This document shows, piece by piece, positions 7,662 to 13,626 of a stretch of 15,992 bases of DNA (within the stretch, counting starts at the first letter, position 1; the number at the start of each line of letters is the position of its first letter). The notes under the pieces were generated by a model. It did not search any database and was not told the origin of the DNA. It worked only from the letters and a program-made list of their open reading frames with translations. This DNA is from Microseira sp003486305 (GTDB lineage: Bacteria; Cyanobacteriota; Cyanobacteriia; Cyanobacteriales; Aerosakkonemataceae). The translations under genes and the position numbers were made by a program. The DNA lies in assembly GCA_031969655.1 (NCBI GenBank), contig DALYJX010000185.1:1-15992 (forward strand), written 5' to 3'.

Positions 7662-8267
7662 ATGCCCCAATCTAAACCCTATCAACCACTACTTTTACGC
7701 CTCCTCCACGGCGTCAATGCCATACTCGTCATCGGTGCAGCCATTACCGGATTTTTGGTCTACGATAGCTGGGATGGTCGATTTGGCAAGCTGGGATTAA
7801 CTTTAAAAAATCGAGAGTTCATCGATATTCACGGCACGTTTGGGTTTTTCTTTCTGCCGTTTATGATACTGTTTACTATTTACAGCATTCGTGCTGGTTC
7901 TAAACGCTTGGTACAACCCGATTCTTTGAATAAACTGACGCAAGTTGGAAAACCCGTTTGGTGGGTAACTATCCAGCGATTGGCAAATACGCTGATGTTA
8001 ATTGCAGCAATATTTGCTCTAGTTTCGGGTAAGTTTCAAGATGAAAATTGGTTGCCTAATGGGGAAATGAATCATGTCTGGTATTACGTTCACCTCATCG
8101 CTTGGTGCGGGATTATTGCAAGTCTGGCGATTCACATTTTGATGAGTATTAAAGTCGGTGGAATTCCCTTAATTCTTTCAATGTTCGATCCTAAATTTCG
8201 ACCAGAAGATCATCCTGCTAGATGGCCTGAGAAATTCAAAGCTTGGCTGCGGCGTCCGCATTTGTGA
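7662..8267 (+). CDS. Cytochrome b561-type membrane protein (cytochrome b/b6 domain)
   Basis: A 201-residue integral membrane protein with four predicted helices: about 13-33, 59-78, 104-124 and 141-163. Histidines suited to ligating two b hemes lie in or next to the helices: His16 (LLHGVN), His57 (DIHGTFG), His144 (YVHLIAW) and His158 (AIHILMS). This organisation fits the bacterial cytochrome b561 / NiFe-hydrogenase and formate-dehydrogenase gamma-subunit superfamily, which passes electrons between a partner dehydrogenase and the quinone pool. No partner is fused to it. Its position between the FDH-like enzyme and the OFA transporter suggests a role in formate oxidation, but this is inference. 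The ATG at 7662 follows the repeat array with no recognisable ribosome binding site. Confidence 0.88.
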   Translation: MPQSKPYQPLLLRLLHGVNAILVIGAAITGFLVYDSWDGRFGKLGLTLKNREFIDIHGTFGFFFLPFMILFTIYSIRAGSKRLVQPDSLNKLTQVGKPVWWVTIQRLANTLMLIAAIFALVSGKFQDENWLPNGEMNHVWYYVHLIAWCGIIASLAIHILMSIKVGGIPLILSMFDPKFRPEDHPARWPEKFKAWLRRPHL

Positions 8268-8317
8268 GGTTGGTAGAATCAGTATAAAAGAACTGGCGAT
8301 CGCTCAAACTAACTCTC

Positions 8318-8350
8318 AGAAACCGCGTTTCTCCAACAAACCCGGTTTCT
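8318..8350. repeat. Dispersed hairpin repeat (AGAAACCG...CGGTTTCT)
   Basis: AGAAACCG at 8318-8325 and CGGTTTCT at 8343-8350 are inverted, with a further internal palindrome AGAAAC-CGC-GTTTCT. It may also act as a weak terminator after the cytochrome gene. Confidence 0.7.
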
Positions 8351-8381
8351 CTAAGCTAAGTCTAATAATTTTTTTATCAAT

Positions 8382-8408
8382 TTATTGCATCGGGAACCAA
8401 AGTATAGT
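8382..8408 (+). promoter_or_regulatory. Possible promoter of the OFA transporter
   Basis: A TATAGT hexamer at 8403-8408 resembles a sigma70 -10 box and lies 70 bases before the start codon. The best upstream match, TTATTG at 8382-8387, is only 15 bases away, so the -35 box is weak. This is sequence resemblance only. Confidence 0.25.
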
Positions 8409-8477
8409 AAATTAACCAGCCAACAGGGAATGGAAAACCATTACTTATTGCTATCTCACCGATAAGAAATTAAAAAC

Positions 8478-9719
8478 ATGGACGAAACAAAAGTGTTCGG
8501 AATGCCAGCAGAAAAAGGAAGATGGCTATTCGTTCCGCTGGGAATAATCGTCTTGCTGTGTCTCGGCACGGTTTATTCCTGGAGTATTTTTAGAAAGCCG
8601 TTAGAAAAGCTGCTCAATATCGGTGCAACGGATAGTCTGTTACCGTTTACGGTATTGTTAGTCGTTTTTGCCGTACTAATGCCAATTACCGGCTTTTTTA
8701 TCGATAAATATGGCTCTCGCACCGTGACGGCAGTCGGCGGTGTTGTGACGGGAATCGGTTATATTTTATCGGCTTTTGCGCCTAATATTTCTGTCCTGGT
8801 ATTCACCTATGGCATAATTGCAGGTGCAGGGGTGGGAATTGCTTACGGCGTACCGCTAGCAGTAGCAGCAAAGTGGTTTACCGATAAAAAAGGATTGGCA
8901 GTTGGGTTAACAGTAATTGGGTTTGGTTTATCGCCTTTAATTACCGCACCCATCGCCAAACATTTGATCGATACCTATCAAGTGCCGCAAACTTTTCTGA
9001 TTTTAGGTATTGCTTTTACCTTGATTATTTTGGCAATTTCCACCACTTTGAAGACGCCGCCTACGGGATGGAAGCCTGCGGGATTTACGGCGTCCCAATC
9101 GGCAACAATGGTAAATAGCGATCGCATACCGATGATGCAATCTTCCTCATTTTATGGGCTGTGGGTATGCTACACTATCGGCACGTTTGTGGGATTGGGT
9201 GCGATTGGGATTTCTTCTCCTGTGGCGCAGGAAATTATTAAATTAGACGCAGGGACGGCGGCGGCTACTGTTTCTCTGTTTGCTGTGTTTAATGGTTTAG
9301 GGCGTCCGATTTTTGGTTGGGTAACCGATAGATTTAAGCCAAAATATGCCGCGATCGCAAACTACATCCTGATCTTAATCGCCTCGATTATGATGACTCA
9401 GGCAGGTGCAGGACAAGTCGTCACCTATATCATCGCGTTTTGTTTATTCTGGCTATCTTTAGGCGGATGGCTAGCGATCGCACCCACAGCAACTTTAACT
9501 TTATTCGACCCCACAAACTACGCCAAAAACTACGGTATCGTCTTCACCGCCTACGGAGTTGGAGCGTTTTTCGGTACGATTGTTGCCGGGAAAATTCGCG
9601 ATACTTTTGGCAGCTATACCAACGCTTTCTACATTACGGGGATTCTTGCCATTGTTGGCATTATCACCGCCGCATTCGTGCTGAAGCCCAGTTCTAGACT
9701 CGCATCAGAGGCGGGCTAA
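8478..9719 (+). CDS. OFA-family MFS transporter (OxlT-like oxalate/formate antiporter)
   Basis: A 413-residue major facilitator with twelve predicted membrane helices. The first helix region carries LGTVYSWSIFRKPLE, the signature of the oxalate:formate antiporter family. MFS loop motifs are visible as GFFIDKYGSRTV (about 74-85) and its counterpart GWVTDRFKPKYA in the second half. Other landmarks are GAGVGIAYGVP and AAKWFTDKKGLAVGL. OxlT exchanges oxalate for formate; other OFA members carry pyruvate, lactate or related small carboxylates, so the substrate here is inferred from family and from the nearby FDH-like enzyme, cytochrome b and fdhD. The gene is co-directional with the cytochrome gene (210-base gap containing a possible promoter) and convergent with the glycosyltransferase. 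Confidence 0.9.
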   Translation: MDETKVFGMPAEKGRWLFVPLGIIVLLCLGTVYSWSIFRKPLEKLLNIGATDSLLPFTVLLVVFAVLMPITGFFIDKYGSRTVTAVGGVVTGIGYILSAFAPNISVLVFTYGIIAGAGVGIAYGVPLAVAAKWFTDKKGLAVGLTVIGFGLSPLITAPIAKHLIDTYQVPQTFLILGIAFTLIILAISTTLKTPPTGWKPAGFTASQSATMVNSDRIPMMQSSSFYGLWVCYTIGTFVGLGAIGISSPVAQEIIKLDAGTAAATVSLFAVFNGLGRPIFGWVTDRFKPKYAAIANYILILIASIMMTQAGAGQVVTYIIAFCLFWLSLGGWLAIAPTATLTLFDPTNYAKNYGIVFTAYGVGAFFGTIVAGKIRDTFGSYTNAFYITGILAIVGIITAAFVLKPSSRLASEAG

Positions 9720-9734
9720 TTTAATACTCCCTCC

Positions 9735-9754
9735 CCCCAAGATCTCCTTAGGGG
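9735..9754 (+). terminator. Weak terminator-like hairpin after the transporter
   Basis: CCCCAAG and CTTAGGGG pair with a one-base bulge, starting 16 bases after the stop codon. No T tract follows. Confidence 0.3.
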
Positions 9755-9811
9755 ATGATACCCTCGTCCCAACGCATACGGACTTGTACGATTAGTGGTG
9801 TTTACGGTGTG

Positions 9812-9838
9812 GGTAATACCTGCGGGGCGGGTATTACC
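9812..9838. repeat. Hairpin with 9-bp perfect stem in the convergent intergenic region
   Basis: GGTAATACC at 9812-9820 pairs with GGTATTACC at 9830-9838 around a G-rich 9-base loop. It lies between the convergent transporter and glycosyltransferase genes and could end transcription from either side, though neither flank has a T tract. Confidence 0.6.
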
Positions 9839-9964
9839 TGCCCAATCTGTGGAGCCAGGAGATATGCAAGTTAAAGTGTGCCCCTACTTTGATTGGAAGC
9901 GAATTATTTTGATTTTCCCGCCATAAGCGCGATGCGGATACAAGCGGACATGATATCAGGGAGT

Positions 9965-9995
9965 TATGCGATCGCTCGCTCAAATTTTTTGTGCA
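9965..9995. repeat. Direct repeat, left copy, at the end of the glycosyltransferase gene
   Basis: Matches 11586-11616 at 29 of 31 bases (TATGCGATCGCTCGCTCAA, then a T tract). A looser match continues to GATCGCTTGTT in both. This copy overlaps the last codons of the minus-strand gene. Confidence 0.85.
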
Positions 9996-11401
9996 ACGCT
10001 AGAACTGATCGCTTGTTTTCTCAACAGAATCAGTGCGATCGCAGGTCCAATGCTAGTCAAGCTAGCGATCGCACTCAGCAGCGATTGTCCGCCACCAGTT
10101 CCGTAGATGATTCCCAGCGACAGAGAAAAGGTGAAGCTTGTGAGGAAGAAAAAGCGATCTCGGCATCGGCAAACTATAGCGATCGGGAGCAAAATTGTTG
10201 GATACCAAGGCATCAGCCAAGGAGTTGCAAACAGGAATAAAACCAGTGTCGTCCAGCCAATATCAATCGCTAAGTTCACTTCCGAATAGTTCGGCTTCAA
10301 TTTTGGCAACAGCAACGTCCAAGCGTAGTACCCAAAAAATCCCAGCGTTGTCAGCAGTGATAAGTTTGAAATAATCCCTTGCCTCTGTTGTAAGTCAAAA
10401 CCCGTCAGGTATCCAAGGGCTATATTGAACAGATGATGGATCGACCTGGCTGTCAATCCCTTCACTCCAGGGTTGAGCAGACTTTTCCAAGCTTCAACCG
10501 TTGGCAACAAAGTGTAACTTAAAAAGATGATAACCCCCGCAGACAAAAGTGCAGCGATCGCCAACTCTCTCCAACGACGACGATACACCAAAAATCCAAC
10601 CATCAAAGGCAGCCAAATCAACGGTAAAGTTTTTGTCAAAAAACCCGCCACCCCTACCAATATTGACTCTATGTAAAAGCGATTGAAAAGACACCCCATT
10701 AGAATTAGCAAAACGTTGCACAAATACACATCTACGTGGGCATTAACAACATGTTCGTTCAGCAAAATTGGATTCATCAGGTATGCCATTGTCAGCTTGT
10801 TTTGCCATGCAGAGGCTCCCAGCAGCCGCCAAACTAAGCAAGCATTGCTGACGTGGATCGCCAAACAGAAGAGTTTAAATAGATAAACGCCCAGGATGGG
10901 ACTAATCGGAGCCACCCACGCGGCAGCCATAAAAAATAGCTGAGTAATTGGGCCATAGGTTGAGGTTTGCGACCACTCTATCAGCGGAGACACAACCGAG
11001 TTAAAACTATTCGCAGGATTGAGGTAGGGATTTATTTTATTTAAACCCATCAAACCGTACTGCAAATAGAGATAAACATCCGTACTTTGGGGATAAGCTA
11101 TGAATGCCAGCACCAAAAATGGTCTAGCATATTTCACAATAGTTTGTAGCTTAAGAGCAACAGTTTTCTTTTGAAAAAACCAGATGACGTAGAGGATTCC
11201 TAAACAGATATAGGCAGTATTAACCAATGCCCTAACAGGGGTAAAGCCGCTAAAATATGCCTCGTAATAGTCTGAGCGACCAGCCAAAATACTCGTGGCG
11301 CTGCTGATGCCGCTCATCGTCAGAGTAATGCAAAACACAAGAGAAGCTACCACCGCGATCGCTGTTAGCCATACAGGGGATATTAATATATTTCTAACCA
11401 T
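9980..11401 (-). CDS. Polytopic GT-C type glycosyltransferase (MptB/DUF2029-like)
   Basis: A 473-residue membrane protein with about twelve hydrophobic segments. GT-C enzymes use polyprenyl-phosphate sugars on the outer face of the plasma membrane. The first loop contains an acidic motif in YPQSTDVYLYLQYG (Asp about 108), followed by NKINPYLNP and STYGPITQLFF; NEHVVNAHVDVYL recalls the NExxxxGHND-like loop of polyprenol-phosphate mannosyltransferases such as MptB. The precise donor and acceptor cannot be told. The gene stands alone on the minus strand, convergent with the OFA transporter and divergent from the small HxH protein. The ATG at 11401 begins a normal N-terminal membrane helix. Several HIP1 octamers fall inside the gene, and 31-bp direct repeats lie at its 3' end and 185 bases upstream of its start. 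Confidence 0.8.
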   Translation of the reverse strand: MVRNILISPVWLTAIAVVASLVFCITLTMSGISSATSILAGRSDYYEAYFSGFTPVRALVNTAYICLGILYVIWFFQKKTVALKLQTIVKYARPFLVLAFIAYPQSTDVYLYLQYGLMGLNKINPYLNPANSFNSVVSPLIEWSQTSTYGPITQLFFMAAAWVAPISPILGVYLFKLFCLAIHVSNACLVWRLLGASAWQNKLTMAYLMNPILLNEHVVNAHVDVYLCNVLLILMGCLFNRFYIESILVGVAGFLTKTLPLIWLPLMVGFLVYRRRWRELAIAALLSAGVIIFLSYTLLPTVEAWKSLLNPGVKGLTARSIHHLFNIALGYLTGFDLQQRQGIISNLSLLTTLGFFGYYAWTLLLPKLKPNYSEVNLAIDIGWTTLVLFLFATPWLMPWYPTILLPIAIVCRCRDRFFFLTSFTFSLSLGIIYGTGGGQSLLSAIASLTSIGPAIALILLRKQAISSSVAQKI

Positions 11402-11585
11402 TACATTTCCAGAGTGAGAGTGAATAAAGCCAGCGCAAATCGAACCCTTCTCAAGGTTGGTTATATGCTATCAGAGTTGAACCAAACGTTGTATATACCG
11501 CAGCAACCCGCTCGCCAGAAAGGCGGAAATTTCATTTATTCTAGTTAAAAATACTGCTTAAGTTATTAAACTATCCTCAGATAGA

Positions 11586-11616
11586 TATGCGATCGCTCGC
11601 TCAAGTTTTTTGGGCA
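11586..11616. repeat. Direct repeat, right copy, upstream of the glycosyltransferase
   Basis: Same-orientation partner of 9965-9995, with two mismatches in 31 bases. Because both contain a HIP1 octamer, about a quarter of the match is expected background in this genome. Confidence 0.85.
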
Positions 11617-11677
11617 GCAGCAAAATTCATGCGATCGCTTGTTCCTCATCTTTCCCTCTCCTGTAACCCCAACCCAC

Positions 11678-11704
11678 TTGATGTTGGTGTATTATTGGTA
11701 ATAC
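11678..11704 (+). promoter_or_regulatory. Possible promoter of the small HxH/HEEH protein gene
   Basis: TTGATG at 11678 and TAATAC at 11699 resemble sigma70 -35 and -10 boxes but with a short 15-base spacer. A GGGA at 11727-11730, nine bases before the ATG, could serve as ribosome binding site. Confidence 0.25.
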
Positions 11705-11739
11705 AAATAACAAAATCATCCAGATTGGGATAACTATTT

Positions 11740-12033
11740 ATGCAACCGATTCGACAAGGCGACGTAATTTTATTACCCGCACCGCAAATAGAGGGAGAAA
11801 AGCTGTCTCATTTGACACTTGCAGAAGGGGAAGTTACCGGACACAAGCACCAGATTAGCGATGGGAAAGCGGAATTGTACGAAAAAGATGGCACGCTTTA
11901 CCTGCGTGTATTTTCAGACACCGCCACATTAACCCACGAGGAACATAACGCAATTTCGGTTCCCCAAGGGAATTGGGTAGTGCGAATTCAACGGGAATAC
12001 GAACCGCAAAGCTGGAGATATGTAGCGGATTAG
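11740..12033 (+). CDS. Small conserved HxH/HEEH protein, unknown function
   Basis: A 97-residue soluble protein, probably all-beta. It opens with RQGDVILLP (5-13), then GEVTGHKH (30-37), TLTHEEHNAISVPQGNW (63-79) and ends VRIQREYEPQSWRYVAD (81-97). His35, His37, His66 and His69 plus Glu67/Glu68 form a plausible metal or small-molecule site like that of a minimal cupin; this is inference. I recall similar small proteins (GEVTGHAH...RHEEH...QREY) in actinobacteria and phages, often beside DUF6745 proteins, but cannot confirm this here. It precedes the second LRR-DUF6745 gene by 122 bases on the same strand, which supports a shared function. The ATG at 11740 gives the conserved N-terminus. Confidence 0.8.
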   Translation: MQPIRQGDVILLPAPQIEGEKLSHLTLAEGEVTGHKHQISDGKAELYEKDGTLYLRVFSDTATLTHEEHNAISVPQGNWVVRIQREYEPQSWRYVAD

Positions 12034-12084
12034 GTGCGTGGAGAGCGATATGCCTCCGGCACGCTTCGCGATCGCATACGATTG

Positions 12085-12100
12085 GTGTGCGATCGCACAC
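12085..12100. repeat. 16-bp perfect palindrome containing HIP1
   Basis: GTGTGCGATCGCACAC lies between the small protein and the second LRR gene, after a TGCCTCCGGCACGCTTCGCG element of the kind commonly dispersed in cyanobacterial genomes. Confidence 0.8.
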
Positions 12101-12155
12101 GCCTGTTGTAGGCATCTCGCTTCTATTTATAAAATCATAAAAACTCTATTACTTT

Positions 12156-13028
12156 ATGCCTAATCAACCAAATCAAACAACCAATTTCACCACCTTTGCC
12201 GACTGGGTTTTGCACTTTGATAGTCTAACAGAAGCAGCAAGGCATACAGTTGAAATGCTGTTAAACGCGGCTAATACTTCTGACTGCAATGAAGCGGATC
12301 GCATACTTTCAAACCTGACTTACCTGAATCTCCAGAACAATCAAATCGCAGATATTAGTCCCCTCTTGACCCTCACTAATCTGACACACCTGGATCTCAA
12401 CAACAATCAGATCGCAGATATTAGTCCCCTGTCTGCCCTCACCAATCTGACACACCTGATTCTCGTCCACAATCAGATCGCAGATATTAGTCCCCTGTCT
12501 GCCCTCACCAATCTGACTTTCCTGGATCTCTACAACAATCAGATCGCAGATATTAGTCCCCTCATTGCCCTCACCAATCTGACTTTCCTGGATCTCTACA
12601 ACAATCAGATCGCAGACCTTAGTCCACTGCAATCCCTTGACCAGCTAGATTCTGTATCGATTTATGGTGTTGATTTGCCCAAAAAATATTTTTGTCCTCA
12701 ACACCAGTGGCAGGCACAATGGCTTTTGGACGAAAACAACGCCGAAGTTCGCCGATTGCTAATTCAAACTATTGGCTACGACCGAATTTGTAGGGAATTG
12801 CAAGCTACTGAATTAGATTCATGGCGCGAATACACCTTATTAAAAATAGATGTATTTGATGACTTCGATCGTGACAACGAATATCCAACTTATCTGTTAA
12901 AAATGACATGCCCTAGCACCGGACATATCCACGCCTTGCGCGTCCCACCTGATATGAAATCGGCACGCGAAGCAATTCGCTGGGTGAATTGGGGCATCGA
13001 CCCAGAAGAATTTGCAGTGCAGACATAG
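12156..13028 (+). CDS. Leucine-rich repeat protein with DUF6745-like C-terminal domain (5 repeats)
   Basis: A 290-residue paralog of the protein at 5108. The cap (residues 1-51) shares FADxxLHFDSLTxAARHTV and TSDCNEADRILSNLT. Residues 52-161 are five 22-residue LRRs, consensus TNLTxLDLxNNQIADISPLxAL. Residues 162-290 hold the C-terminal domain with LPKKYF, NAEVRRLLIQTIGYDRIC, LKMTCPSTGHIHALRVPP and AIRWVNWGIDPEEFAVQT, close to identical to the paralog apart from a short insertion after KIDV (FDDFDRDNEY). Function is unknown; LRRs suggest protein recognition. The conserved C-terminal block and N-terminal cap argue that the whole protein is maintained, not only the repeats. It lies downstream of the small HxH/HEEH gene and 23 bases upstream of brnT. 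Confidence 0.9.
   Translation: MPNQPNQTTNFTTFADWVLHFDSLTEAARHTVEMLLNAANTSDCNEADRILSNLTYLNLQNNQIADISPLLTLTNLTHLDLNNNQIADISPLSALTNLTHLILVHNQIADISPLSALTNLTFLDLYNNQIADISPLIALTNLTFLDLYNNQIADLSPLQSLDQLDSVSIYGVDLPKKYFCPQHQWQAQWLLDENNAEVRRLLIQTIGYDRICRELQATELDSWREYTLLKIDVFDDFDRDNEYPTYLLKMTCPSTGHIHALRVPPDMKSAREAIRWVNWGIDPEEFAVQT
12309..12638 (+). repeat. Five tandem 66-bp units encoding LRRs
   Basis: Each unit encodes one 22-residue LRR; the stretch CAATCAGATCGCAGATATTAG recurs nearly unchanged. The units differ in sequence from those in the paralog, so each array was homogenised within its own gene. Confidence 0.93.
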
Positions 13029-13051
13029 AAACGGTAAGTTAAAATAAACCT

Positions 13052-13345
13052 ATGAATGTTGTCTATCGTCTAGAAGGTGTTGAGTTTGAATGGGACGCCA
13101 ATAAAGCACAGAGCAACATAGAAAAACATGGCGTAACTTTTGAAGAAGCTGCCCAAGTTTTCTTTGACCCTTTCTACTTTGAAGGCGATGCGAGTGCTAA
13201 TAACGAACAACGTTATTACATTATCGGCTATTCCCTAGCTCCACGCCTCTTGCTTGTCGTTCATGTAGAACGTGGTGTGAAAATCCGTATAATTTCTGCT
13301 CGTCCTGTTACCACCGCTGAAAGAAAACTATATGAAAACACCTGA
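13052..13345 (+). CDS. brnT: BrnT family toxin
   Basis: A 97-residue protein with the BrnT fold signature: FEWDANKAQSNIEKHGVTFEEAAQVF (12-37, the WDxxKxxxNxxKHGVxFEEA motif), a beta-rich centre with RYYIIGYS and LLLVVHV, and the C-terminal IISARPVTTAERKLYE. BrnT toxins are small ribonucleases of type II toxin-antitoxin systems; the antitoxin binds the toxin and represses the operon. The length is normal. The toxin precedes the antitoxin, the usual brnTA order, and the reading frames overlap by 14 bases, implying translational coupling. The pair lies 23 bases after the second LRR gene and may be transcribed with it. Confidence 0.93.
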   Translation: MNVVYRLEGVEFEWDANKAQSNIEKHGVTFEEAAQVFFDPFYFEGDASANNEQRYYIIGYSLAPRLLLVVHVERGVKIRIISARPVTTAERKLYENT

Positions 13346-13622
13346 AGAAGAAATAAAAATAAACTGGCGCACACGTGCGGCGGAAACCGTTTCAATCGAT
13401 ATTCCCAAAGATACATTAGAATCGCTCAAAAAAGTAGCAGCCAGTAAAGACATGCCTTTGGCAGCTTTGCTGAAGTTCTACATCGGTCAAGGATTACGAC
13501 AAGATTTAACCAAGTTATTTTCTGAACAGCTATTAGAAAGAACGGCTAAAGTTTTAGCGCGGCACATTGAATCAGAGGAAGAAATTTCCACCATTATCCG
13601 AGAAATTAAAGAAGGCAGATGA
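13332..13622 (+). CDS. brnA: BrnA family antitoxin
   Basis: A 96-residue partner of BrnT. The centre ETVSIDIPKDTLESLKKVAASKDMPLAALLKFYIGQGLRQDL (about 18-59) has the ribbon-helix-helix pattern of CopG-like DNA-binding antitoxins. The tail KLFSEQLLERTAKVLARHIESEEEISTIIREIKEGR is charged and helical and should contact the toxin. It overlaps brnT by 14 bases. Its stop codon at 13620-13622 is only four bases before the proposed TTG start of fdhD, so fdhD may be read from the toxin-antitoxin transcript. Autoregulation is inferred from the family; no operator was identified. Confidence 0.88.
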   Translation: MKTPEEEIKINWRTRAAETVSIDIPKDTLESLKKVAASKDMPLAALLKFYIGQGLRQDLTKLFSEQLLERTAKVLARHIESEEEISTIIREIKEGR

Positions 13623-13626
13623 GAAA

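Larger units (their letters stand above)
11402..11739. other. Divergent intergenic region, 338 bp
   Basis: Contains no convincing ORF. It must hold promoters for the minus-strand glycosyltransferase and the plus-strand small protein. The right copy of a direct repeat (11586-11616) and two HIP1 octamers are present. Confidence 0.6.

Noticed and set aside
9893..10289. Small plus-strand ORFs of 115 and 60 codons
   Set aside because: They lie largely antisense to the end of the glycosyltransferase gene, have no recognisable motifs and owe their length to HIP1-rich sequence.
11855..12115. Minus-strand ORF of 86 codons over the small HxH/HEEH gene
   Set aside because: It is antisense to a protein with coherent conserved motifs and runs into the HIP1-rich spacer.
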